A model generated the notes under the pieces. The model saw only the letters and a program-made list of their open reading frames with translations. It searched no databases and was not told where the DNA came from. This document shows positions 19,409 to 26,990 of a DNA stretch of 64,000 bases, in pieces (within the stretch, counting starts at the first letter, position 1; each line of letters opens with the position of its first letter). Source of the DNA: Aurantimonas coralicida (GTDB lineage: Bacteria; Pseudomonadota; Alphaproteobacteria; Rhizobiales; Rhizobiaceae); assembly GCA_011050685.1 (NCBI GenBank), contig DRFF01000143.1:37798-101797 (forward strand), in the 5' to 3' direction. The position numbers and the translations under genes are program-made.

Positions 19409-20349
19409 TCGAAGACGCAGCGCGGGAAGTAGAAGGAGACGACCCAGTTAGGCATGTCGACGATCTCCGAGATCCGCAGGTCGCCGCAGGTCGAGACCAG
19501 CATATACGCGTCCACCGGATCGATCTGGTAACGCCCGGCCAGCAGATCGACCATCTGCGAGACGGCAGCTTTCGCTCCCTCCATCAGGTCGGAGCCGATC
19601 CCTGTCGTCACCTCGTAGCCCTTGGCGTCGAGATGACGGGTGACCGGTCCGGGCGTCGTGAAGCGGGGCATCTTGAGCCGCGCATCCTTGATCAGATCGA
19701 GGGTCAGCACCGTGTTCATCGGGCTTTCGATGGCGGTGCCGCAGACCTCGCCGTCGCCCTGTGCCGCGTGGGTGTCGCCGACCGAGAACAATGCGCCCGC
19801 GACCTCTACCGGCAGGTACAATACCGTGCCAGCGGCAAGATCCCGGATGTCCAAATTGCCGCCGACCCGGCGCGGCGGGACGATCGAGTGATGGCCAGCC
19901 TCGGCCGGGGCGTTGCCGATCGTTCCGGCGAAGGGCTTGAGCGGCACCCTGCCCTGGCTGCCGAAAAGCGCCGGCTCAAGACTGGCCGGATCGTATTTCC
20001 AGATCGTCAGCGCCGGCTCCTTGAAGTCGTCGGCGAGGAGGCCGAAGCCCGGAATGTTGGCCGTCCAGCCGAAGCCGGACGGCTTGAACGCCTCGATGGT
20101 GATCTTCAGCGCGTCGCCGGGCTCGGCCCCCTCGACGAAAATCGGCCCGTTGACCGGGTTGATCTTGCCGAAGTCGAGAGTCCTCACGTCTTCCACGGTC
20201 GAATCCGGGGTCAGTTGCCCGGCCGATGAGTCGAGACATTCGAATTCGATCGTCGAACCGGGCGCGACACGCGCGACCGGTTCGAACGAATTGTCCCAGC
20301 CGAAATGATGCTGCCGAGCGTGGATCGTGTAGTCGCAGTTACTGCACAT
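19405..20349 (-). CDS. Acetamidase/formamidase family amide hydrolase
   Basis: This 314-residue member of the FmdA/AmdA family hydrolyses short-chain amides such as formamide or acetamide to the acid and ammonia. Family blocks are HARQHHFGWDNSFEPVARVAPGSTIEFECLDSSAGQ, the GDALKI segment, GDTHAAQGDGEVCGTAIE (metal-type histidines and a conserved Cys) and the C-terminal STCGDLRISEIVD. Start 20349 (MCSNCDYTIHARQHH) overlaps the binding-protein stop by 11 nt. Placement between two ABC systems and under AmiC/AmiR-type genes fits uptake followed by hydrolysis of an amide as nitrogen source. Confidence 0.88.
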   Translation of the reverse strand: MCSNCDYTIHARQHHFGWDNSFEPVARVAPGSTIEFECLDSSAGQLTPDSTVEDVRTLDFGKINPVNGPIFVEGAEPGDALKITIEAFKPSGFGWTANIPGFGLLADDFKEPALTIWKYDPASLEPALFGSQGRVPLKPFAGTIGNAPAEAGHHSIVPPRRVGGNLDIRDLAAGTVLYLPVEVAGALFSVGDTHAAQGDGEVCGTAIESPMNTVLTLDLIKDARLKMPRFTTPGPVTRHLDAKGYEVTTGIGSDLMEGAKAAVSQMVDLLAGRYQIDPVDAYMLVSTCGDLRISEIVDMPNWVVSFYFPRCVFE

Positions 20350-22039
20350 CGGTGACAAACACATAATCGTAGTTGATCGGGATATGGACGGGATCGACAT
20401 ACAGGTTGTCGGCGCCGCCCATACGCTTCGACTTCATGGTGAAGCGCTGCTCGTTGAACACCGGCACCCACGGCGCATCGGCCATGATCGCACCGTAGAT
20501 CTCGCTCCACATCTTGGCGCGTTCCTCGGCTTTCGCCGGATCGACGATCGCGTCCGCCGCGGCGGCCTTCTTGTCGAGTTCCTCGTTGCAGTACCAGGAC
20601 CAGTTCCAGCCGCCCGGCACCGCGCCGTCGCAACCCAGGATCGGCCCATAGAAGTTCGACGGATCCGGGAAGTCGGCGATCCAGGCCATGCCGCCCGACC
20701 AGATCATCGGCGCGCCGTCCTTCTCGCCGCCGGCGGCGATCACGTTCGCCTGGGCCAGCGCCTGGATGTCGGCCTTGATGCCGATCTGCGATAGATCCTG
20801 CTGGATCGCCTGGGCGATGCGCGGGTTCGGATCGGTGTTCATGACGAAGAGTTCGGTCTGGAACCCGTCCGCAAGGCCGGCTTCGGCCAGCATCTCCTTG
20901 GCCTTCGCCGGATCGTAGGGATAGCCTTCGAAGCTCTTGTCATAGCCCGGCATCGACGGCGGCAGCGGCTGGTTGGCCGGCAGCGCCCGGTTGTTGATCA
21001 TCTGAACGATGCGGTCCTTGTTGATCGCCATGTTGACCGCCTCGCGAACCTCCTTCTTGTCGAAGGGCTCCATCTGGGTGTTCATGGTGATGTAGCCGGT
21101 CTGCAACTGGCCCCCTTCGACCACCCGGGCCTTCTGCTCGGGATCGTTCATGACCTCCTGGAACTTCGCCGGCGGAATGCCGTCGCCGGGAATGTCCACT
21201 TCACCGCTCTGAAGGCGCAGCAGCGCGACGATCGGCTCCTGTCCGATTTCGAAGGTGATCTGGTCGAGATAGGGAACGCCGTCGCGCCAGTAGTCGGGGT
21301 TTTTCTGGAACACGAGGCGTTGGCCGAGTGTCCATTCCGCCAGCTTGAACGCGCCGGTGCCGACCGGGTGCTTGCCGAAATCGGCGCCGTATTCCTCCAC
21401 CGCCTCCTTCGGGACGATGGAGGAGAAGTTCAGCGCCATGACATGCAGGAAGGTCGCGTCCGGCCGAGACAATTCGATCTTCACCGTCAAGGGATCGACG
21501 GAGGTCACGCCTTCGAGCGATTCCGCGCTCCCGTCGGTCATCTGGTCGTAGCCCTTGATCGAGCCGAAGAAACCGGCACCGGGGCTCTGGGTCTTCGGAT
21601 TGGTCACGCGATCCAGCGAATATTTCACGTCGTCCGCCGTCATCTCGCGGCCATTGTGGAACTTGACGCCCTTGCGCAGGTGGAAGGTGAAGACGGTTCC
21701 GTCCTCGGAGATGTCGTAGCTTTCGGCGAGGCCCGGACGGAGGGTCGTCGTTCCCGGCACATAGTCCATGAGCGCGCCGAACAGGCTCTTGATCATCGAC
21801 CAGTTCTGCCAATCATAGCCGATCGCCGGATCGAGCGTTGCAACATCGTCCTTGTAGGTGATGACGATCGCGCCGCCCTGCTTGGCGCCTGGATCGGGGG
21901 TGTAGGCGACATCCGTGACCGCTGCAGCGCTGGCTGCGTCCGGTGCCTTGGCCGAACTGTCCTGGGCGGCGGCGGGAATGGTTGCCAGCGCGAGGCCGAG
22001 CGCCGAGGCGGCAACCGTGGAGGTGAGCCATGCTTTCAT
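20339..22039 (-). CDS. ABC transporter substrate-binding protein, family 5 (system 2)
   Basis: This 566-residue periplasmic binding protein has the signal peptide MKAWLTSTVAASALGLALATIPAAAQ. It has the family 5 core FTFHLRKGVKFHNGREMTADDVKYSLDRVTNPKTQSPG, and a C-terminal region with CNEELDKKAAAADAIVDPAKAEERAKMWSEI. It is larger than the system 1 protein and clearly a different paralogue, so the operon imports two substrates or has two affinity classes. It follows the second permease pair. Confidence 0.9.
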   Translation of the reverse strand: MKAWLTSTVAASALGLALATIPAAAQDSSAKAPDAASAAAVTDVAYTPDPGAKQGGAIVITYKDDVATLDPAIGYDWQNWSMIKSLFGALMDYVPGTTTLRPGLAESYDISEDGTVFTFHLRKGVKFHNGREMTADDVKYSLDRVTNPKTQSPGAGFFGSIKGYDQMTDGSAESLEGVTSVDPLTVKIELSRPDATFLHVMALNFSSIVPKEAVEEYGADFGKHPVGTGAFKLAEWTLGQRLVFQKNPDYWRDGVPYLDQITFEIGQEPIVALLRLQSGEVDIPGDGIPPAKFQEVMNDPEQKARVVEGGQLQTGYITMNTQMEPFDKKEVREAVNMAINKDRIVQMINNRALPANQPLPPSMPGYDKSFEGYPYDPAKAKEMLAEAGLADGFQTELFVMNTDPNPRIAQAIQQDLSQIGIKADIQALAQANVIAAGGEKDGAPMIWSGGMAWIADFPDPSNFYGPILGCDGAVPGGWNWSWYCNEELDKKAAAADAIVDPAKAEERAKMWSEIYGAIMADAPWVPVFNEQRFTMKSKRMGGADNLYVDPVHIPINYDYVFVTDVQ

Positions 22040-22087
22040 CGGGTCAGTCCTTTTCTTGCTTCGAGAGGATAGGGCGAAGGGTGCGGA

Positions 22088-23008
22088 TCAGCGCAGCTTG
22101 ATGCGCGGGTCGATGAACGGCGTGACGATGTCGGCGAGGAGGTTCCCGAGGACGATGGCGCAGGCAGACACCAGCGTCACGCCCATGATGATCGGAATGT
22201 CGACGCGCTGGATCGCCTGCCAGGCGAGTTGACCGATGCCCGGCCAGCCGAAGACGCCTTCGACGACGACGATGCCGCTCATGAACAGGCCGATGTCGAT
22301 GCCGATCATGGCGATCACCGGGAGGATCGCATTCGGCAGCGCATGCCGGAACAGCACCGTAGAACGCGCCAGGCCCTTGGCGCGTGCGGTGCGGATATAG
22401 TCTTGGCGCAGGACGTCGATCATCGACGAACGCATCATCCGCGAGTACCAGCCGGCCCCCAGAATGCCGAGGGTGACCGACGGCAGGACGAGATGCGAAA
22501 ACGTGCCGTAGCCGCCGATCGGGAACCAGCCGAGCCGCACCGCAAAGACGTAAAGGAGTAGGAGACCGACGACGAATTGCGGCGCGGAGACCCCGATGAA
22601 GGATCCGACCATCAGTGCCTGATCGGTCGCCGTGCCGCGTTTGACCGCGGCGACCAGGCCCATGGTCAAGCCGAGTGCGAGCTCGCAGGCGATCGCGCCA
22701 GCCATCAGCAGCAGGGTCGCCGGCAGCCGCGCCATAACCAGCGTGGTCACCTCCGAGCGCTGCAGATAGGACCGGCCGAGATCGCCCTGAACAAGGCCTA
22801 GGAGATAGCGGCCATACTGGACGAGGAACGGCTGGTCGAGGCCCAGTTCGCGGCGAATGTTTTCCACCGTCTGCGGCGTCGCGCTGCGCCCGGCGATCTG
22901 GCGCACGGGGTCGGCCGGCAGCAGATACAAGAGCGCGAACGTAATCAGCGAGACGCCGAGGAGAATCAGGATGGATTGGAAGAGGCGCCGAGCGAGATAG
23001 GCAATCAC
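22088..23008 (-). CDS. ABC peptide/nickel-type transporter permease, DppB-like (system 2)
   Basis: This 306-residue polytopic permease starts MIAYLARRLFQSILILLGVSLITF and has YLLPADPVRQIAGRSATPQTVENIRRELGLDQPFLVQYG followed by five helices. Its coupling loop is RTARAKGLARSTVLFRHALPNAILP. It overlaps the DppC-like gene upstream by 4 bp and precedes the family 5 binding protein, so this system has permeases first and binding protein second. Confidence 0.9.
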   Translation of the reverse strand: MIAYLARRLFQSILILLGVSLITFALLYLLPADPVRQIAGRSATPQTVENIRRELGLDQPFLVQYGRYLLGLVQGDLGRSYLQRSEVTTLVMARLPATLLLMAGAIACELALGLTMGLVAAVKRGTATDQALMVGSFIGVSAPQFVVGLLLLYVFAVRLGWFPIGGYGTFSHLVLPSVTLGILGAGWYSRMMRSSMIDVLRQDYIRTARAKGLARSTVLFRHALPNAILPVIAMIGIDIGLFMSGIVVVEGVFGWPGIGQLAWQAIQRVDIPIIMGVTLVSACAIVLGNLLADIVTPFIDPRIKLR

Positions 23009-23916
23009 GACAGCCTCCCCCGTTGCGTCGGGTCGAGGATGTCGCGCATCGCGTCGCCGACGAGGTTGAAGGCCAGCGCCAGCGTCAGGATCGCCGCGCC
23101 GGGAAAGAACACCAGCCAGGGCGCGGCCTGGAAGTAGGTCTGGTTCTCGAAGATGATGTTGCCCCAGGAGGGCGTCGGCGGCTGCACGCCGACCCCGAGA
23201 TAGGAGAGCGTCGCTTCCAGCAGGACGGTCGTCGAGATGCCGAGCGTTCCCCAGACGATGATCGTGGGCAGAAGATGCGGCAGGATGTGGCGAAAGAGGA
23301 TGCGTAGCGTGCCGGCACCGATCGAGCGTTCAGCCTCGATGAATTCGCGCTGGGCCAGCGAACTCGTCTCGGTGTAGACAACACGGGCGGTCTGCACCCA
23401 ATTGACCAGCGCGATCACCAGCGCGACGATCCAAAGGCTCGGCGACAGCACTGCGGCGAGGCAGATCGCCAGCAGCAGTGCGGGAAACGCCATCATCAGG
23501 TCGGTAAAGCGCATGAGGATCGTCCCGGTCCATCCCCGAAAGAACCCGGCGGTGACGCCGACCAGCGTGCCGATCAGCAGCGCGACGCCGTTGGCGGCGA
23601 TGCCGATGATGAGCGAGGTGCGCGCCCCGTAGAGGATGCGCGTCAGAAGATCGCGGCCTAAAAGGTCGCTGCCGAGCGCGAAGGCGCCGCCTGGCGCCAT
23701 CGGGGCACCTTCCAGCGTCAGGCCATCGAAGAGCTGGTCGTTCGGATCGTAGGGAGTGAGCCAGGGCGCGAGCAGTGCGCCCGCTACCGTCAGGACGATG
23801 ATCGCCAGTCCAACAACCGCGAGTGGTCGGGCGAGGAGTTGCGCTAGGATGCCCTTGCGCCTCAGCCCTGGAACGGCGTCCGGTCGCAGCGGCTCAGAGA
23901 CGAGTTGATCGCTCAT
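23005..23916 (-). CDS. ABC peptide/nickel-type transporter permease, DppC-like (system 2)
   Basis: This 303-residue permease has a soluble N-terminus, the first helix AVVGLAIIVLTVAGALLAPWLTPYDPN, LGSDLLGRDLLTRILYGARTSLIIG, and the coupling loop around ERSIGAGTLRILFRHILPHLLP. It overlaps the antiterminator-like gene by 23 bp at its start, so regulator and transporter are translated from one message. Confidence 0.9.
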   Translation of the reverse strand: MSDQLVSEPLRPDAVPGLRRKGILAQLLARPLAVVGLAIIVLTVAGALLAPWLTPYDPNDQLFDGLTLEGAPMAPGGAFALGSDLLGRDLLTRILYGARTSLIIGIAANGVALLIGTLVGVTAGFFRGWTGTILMRFTDLMMAFPALLLAICLAAVLSPSLWIVALVIALVNWVQTARVVYTETSSLAQREFIEAERSIGAGTLRILFRHILPHLLPTIIVWGTLGISTTVLLEATLSYLGVGVQPPTPSWGNIIFENQTYFQAAPWLVFFPGAAILTLALAFNLVGDAMRDILDPTQRGRLS

Positions 23917-24508
23917 CGCGCTCCCCCGGTTCGCGGTCCTGTCCCAGCAAAAGGAATTTCCGCGCCGCTTCCTCGATGGTCGTTTGCCAGTTCATCGCCA
24001 AGACCCGCAATTGCGCATAGGCCCGATCCTCGCCGACGCCATCGGCCGCCAGCGCGACCACGGCCCGGACGATGGTTTGCCGCTCGGCCACCCTTGCCTT
24101 GAGTCCCCTCACCTCGTCGGCCAGACCGCGGCGCGCCTCGAAGCCCTGGCGGGCGATCAGCAACGCGCTGTAAATGCCGGAATTGCCAACCGGCTTCACT
24201 AGATGGGAGTCGGCGCCGTGCGACAGAGCCCATTCGATCCGGCCCGGGGCTTCCGAGCCGATCAGCGCGATCATCGGCATGGGGGCTTCGCCAGGCGCCC
24301 AGGCGAATTGCGCGTCGAAGCCCATATCCGCGTCGAAGAACACGAAATCGGCACCGAGCGCTTCGGGCGGTAGATCCGGCCAGCACTCGACCGGCGACAG
24401 GCCGATGGCGATCAACTGACGGACTAGAGCCGCGGTCGCGCCATGCGGGCGATGCAGGATGTAGGCCGTAGCGCCGCCGAGATTGGGGATGCGATTGCGG
24501 CGCGTCAT
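23894..24508 (-). CDS. AmiR/NasT-type ANTAR-domain antiterminator
   Basis: This 204-residue protein has a receiver-like N-terminal domain that lacks a clear phosphorylation Asp pocket (FVFFDADMGFDAQFAW), as in AmiR. A coiled linker follows (ARQGFEARRGLADEVRGLKARVAERQ). The ANTAR-type three-helix end covers about residues 145-190 (AYAQLRVLAMNWQTTIEEAARKFLLL). ANTAR domains bind paired hexaloop hairpins in leader RNA and prevent an intrinsic terminator from forming. It is coupled (ATGA) to the AmiC-like sensor, the classic pair in which the sensor holds the antiterminator inactive until amide binds. A matching leader terminator lies at 25647-25694. Confidence 0.85.
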   Translation of the reverse strand: MTRRNRIPNLGGATAYILHRPHGATAALVRQLIAIGLSPVECWPDLPPEALGADFVFFDADMGFDAQFAWAPGEAPMPMIALIGSEAPGRIEWALSHGADSHLVKPVGNSGIYSALLIARQGFEARRGLADEVRGLKARVAERQTIVRAVVALAADGVGEDRAYAQLRVLAMNWQTTIEEAARKFLLLGQDREPGERDERSTRL

Positions 24509-25632
24509 GACACGGCCCTCAAGTTCGGGCGGCCGAAGGTGGCGAGCGGATCGTAGCGTGACAAATAGGGATCGGGATCGATCCGCTCCGCGACCTCTTC
24601 AACCACCTCGAAAGCCCGGCCGGCGACGCGACCGATCTTGACCGGCAGGCTGGCATGCTGCGTCTGGGGATCGATCGCGATGGATCCGAACGGCGTCGCA
24701 AACGTCCGGTCGGCAAAATCGAGATTGCCTTCGTTTTTGCCGGCCGACAGCATGTCGGCCAGGACGATGACCGAACTGAAGGCCGAAACGAAGAACGAGG
24801 ACGGACGGGGCTGAACGGGCTGTTCCGAACTCGCCGTTCGCTGCGGCCACCGGGTTGTCCCGCCATCGAAAAACGGGCCGACGGCGATGTGCCCTTGTGC
24901 GGCGTCGCCGATCGCCGGCAGTTCGATCTCGGTCAGGTTGCAGGACAGGATCGGGCAGGTCTCAGCGGAAAACCATGGATCGTCCCGCGTCAGTTGTTCA
25001 TAGGCCGCAAAGAACGCGTAGGAGGACGGCCCGATCAGGTGATTGAGAATGAAACTGGGGCGGGTGGCGCGGATTTCGTCGATCAGCCGGCCGACGTCGA
25101 CATCGCCGAGCGGCAGGTAGCGTTCGCCGAGGATTTGGCCGCCGGCATCGCCGACGAGGTCGCGCGCCACCCGGTTGGTTTCCCACCCCCAGATGTAGTT
25201 CGAGCCGACGAGGAACGCGTTACGGCCGAAGCGCGGCACGATATAGCCGAGTAGCGGAACCAGATGCTGGTTCGGACAGGCGTTCATGTAGACGACATGT
25301 TCGTTCGACTCGAAGCCCTCGTAGGGGCAAGCATACCACAACGTCCCGCCGGTCTTTTCCAGAACCGGAATCACCTCCTTGCGGCTCCAGGACGTGATGC
25401 AACCGACGACGTGACGGGCCGAACTGGTGCGCAGGACCTCTTCGCACAACGGCGCGTAGCGATCGATCTGTCCTTCGGGATCACGCTCCACTGGAACGAA
25501 CTCTACGCCGGACGCCGGATCGGCGTTGACCGTGGCGATACCGTGCATCGCACCGTCACGACATGCCTCCGACAACAGGCGGTAGTTGCCCGAGCGTGAG
25601 TACAATATGCCGATTTCAATCCGCTGCTTCAC
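24505..25632 (-). CDS. AmiC-like amide sensor / urea-amide binding protein
   Basis: This type I periplasmic-binding-fold protein of about 375 residues has the AmiC/FmdD look: IEIGILYSRSGNYRLLSEACRDG at the start, CITSWSRKEVIPVLEKTGGTLWYACPYEGFESNEHVVYMNACPNQ, NYIWGWETNRVARD, and YFAFF-type ligand-pocket region LIGPSSYAFFAAYEQL. There is no signal peptide, so it is cytoplasmic and more likely a sensor of AmiR than a transport protein. The GTG at 25632, with GAGG 6 nt upstream, is chosen; GTG 25635 and ATG 25665 (inside the terminator stem) are less likely. It is the first gene of the 12-gene operon. Confidence 0.82.
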   Translation of the reverse strand: MKQRIEIGILYSRSGNYRLLSEACRDGAMHGIATVNADPASGVEFVPVERDPEGQIDRYAPLCEEVLRTSSARHVVGCITSWSRKEVIPVLEKTGGTLWYACPYEGFESNEHVVYMNACPNQHLVPLLGYIVPRFGRNAFLVGSNYIWGWETNRVARDLVGDAGGQILGERYLPLGDVDVGRLIDEIRATRPSFILNHLIGPSSYAFFAAYEQLTRDDPWFSAETCPILSCNLTEIELPAIGDAAQGHIAVGPFFDGGTTRWPQRTASSEQPVQPRPSSFFVSAFSSVIVLADMLSAGKNEGNLDFADRTFATPFGSIAIDPQTQHASLPVKIGRVAGRAFEVVEEVAERIDPDPYLSRYDPLATFGRPNLRAVS

Positions 25633-25646
25633 CACAAGCCTCAAAC

Positions 25647-25694
25647 AAAAAACCCCGCGCGCCAAGGTCGATCAGTCGATCTTGGCGCGCGGGG
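25647..25694 (-). terminator. Leader intrinsic terminator directly before AmiC-like gene (attenuator)
   Basis: On the reverse strand CCCCGCGCGCCAAG pairs perfectly with CTTGGCGCGCGGGG (14 bp), with an inner TCGA/TCGA stem around CTGA, then six T. Only about 11 bases separate the T-run from the first GTG, and the SD (GAGG) begins right after it. A terminator at this spot would silence the whole operon unless it is read through, the arrangement used for ANTAR antitermination. A small GGC-ATTCGA-GCC hairpin and a CCGGC/GCCGG hairpin lie just upstream (about 25686-25716) and share bases with the terminator stem. Confidence 0.85.
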
Positions 25695-25736
25695 CTCGAA
25701 TGCCGTCCGGCGGTCAGGGCCGGTATTTGAGCGAGA

Positions 25737-25764
25737 AGCGTATCAGCGCGCCTTTCAATGTCAA
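25737..25764 (-). promoter_or_regulatory. Candidate sigma-70-type promoter for the amide/peptide ABC operon
   Basis: Reading on the reverse strand, TTGACA at 25764-25759 is followed after 16 nt by TACGCT (25742-25737). The -35 is perfect and the -10 weak. It is placed so that transcription would start just upstream of the two small hairpins and the leader terminator. I see no gene in 25633-25946; that gap holds only this promoter and leader. Confidence 0.4.
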
Positions 25765-25946
25765 TCAACCTGCATTTGTTTTTTACATGCTCATTTATTA
25801 AGCAGAAAATGTCTGACGAGTTCCGTGCCCCCCTCGGCAAACGCCGATAATGGGGAATCACGGCTGAAGGTCGCGGCGGCAACAAAGGGGGAGGATGTCG
25901 GCTGAATTGAGCATTCGGTGGGATCGACAACGGCTCCGCGTCCCCT

Positions 25947-26990
25947 TCATCGTGATTGAGGAAACACGACGGTGGACGCTTTGCGCAAGCGATCAATCAA
26001 TATGTGTGGCAGGGCAACCCCCTCCACCAGCGCCGTCCGTCGAAGTTCCAGTGCCCGCTGCCCTGGCAAACGCACCGGCTGGCCTCCCGGCGACGGCCGC
26101 GCGGCCTGACATGCCGCGACCAAGCTTCCGGTCTGCCGCTCGAAGGCGATCCTGCCGCCGTGATGCTCCGGATCGATGGCCATTATGAAGACCGAGGCGC
26201 CCCATCTGCTCGGCCGCTCGGCCCGGCCCTGGCCCGCGAGGCCGGACGTGAGCATTTCGACCATCATTCCGAGCGCGAAGCCCTTATGGCCATGATCGGT
26301 GCCGCCGAGCGGGAGAAGGGCGCCGGGAGGACTGGCGGTGAGAACGGCCGGATCGTCGACCGGATCGCCGTCACTGCCGATCACCCACTTCCCCGGAAGC
26401 CTGCCGCCCGCCGCCGCGACTTCGCTTGTGAGACTGCTGGTGGTGATCGATGTGGACACATCGATGAGCACCGGGTCGCCCCCGGTGGGCCAGCCGGCCG
26501 CCAAGGGATTGGGAGAGTAGACTCCTTCCACCGCGCCAAACGGCGCGACCGACGCATTGTTCGGCGAGGAGGACGCCACGATCGCGGCGAGTCCCTGATC
26601 GGTGGCGGCCTTCAGATACGCGGCCAGACAAGCGACGTGGTGGCTCCGGCCTATCGCCACGGTCGCAACACCGTGCCTGCGCGCGCGTTCGGCGCAAAGT
26701 GCGAGCGCCCGCCGCACGAGCACGGGACCCGGCAGGTAATGTCCGTCCCAGGCCACCGATGCCCCGCTATCGTTGATCACCGTCGGCTCGCCGGCTCTCG
26801 TCATCTCACCGGTGGCGATTTCCTCCAAATAGCGGGGCAGCAGCGCCAAGCCGTGGGTGGAATGGCCGAGCAGATCACCCTCGACGAGCGTCTCGGCGAC
26901 GACGGTCGCATGGTTTGGATCCAAGCCCTCCGCCACGAGAGCATCGCGACAAAAGCGGATGAGTTCCTTGTGGTCATACCGGCCGCTCAA
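25947..26990 (-). CDS. Malate/L-lactate dehydrogenase (Ldh2) family oxidoreductase
   Basis: This NAD(P)-dependent 2-hydroxyacid dehydrogenase of about 347 residues, of the Ldh2/YiaK/ureidoglycolate type, is not a Rossmann-fold MDH. Blocks include CRDALVAEGLDPNHATVVAETLVEGDLLGHSTHGLALLPRY, the catalytic-His region GRSHHVACLAAYLKAATDQGL, SSSPNNASVAPFG, and DHGHKGFALGMMVEML. The only fitting start is TTG 26990, overlapping the IlvD stop as TTGA with GAGGGA upstream. Coupling to the dehydratase suggests that it oxidises or reduces the same hydroxyacid series. Confidence 0.85.
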   Translation of the reverse strand: MSGRYDHKELIRFCRDALVAEGLDPNHATVVAETLVEGDLLGHSTHGLALLPRYLEEIATGEMTRAGEPTVINDSGASVAWDGHYLPGPVLVRRALALCAERARRHGVATVAIGRSHHVACLAAYLKAATDQGLAAIVASSSPNNASVAPFGAVEGVYSPNPLAAGWPTGGDPVLIDVSTSITTSSLTSEVAAAGGRLPGKWVIGSDGDPVDDPAVLTASPPGALLPLGGTDHGHKGFALGMMVEMLTSGLAGQGRAERPSRWGASVFIMAIDPEHHGGRIAFERQTGSLVAACQAARPSPGGQPVRLPGQRALELRRTALVEGVALPHILIDRLRKASTVVFPQSR

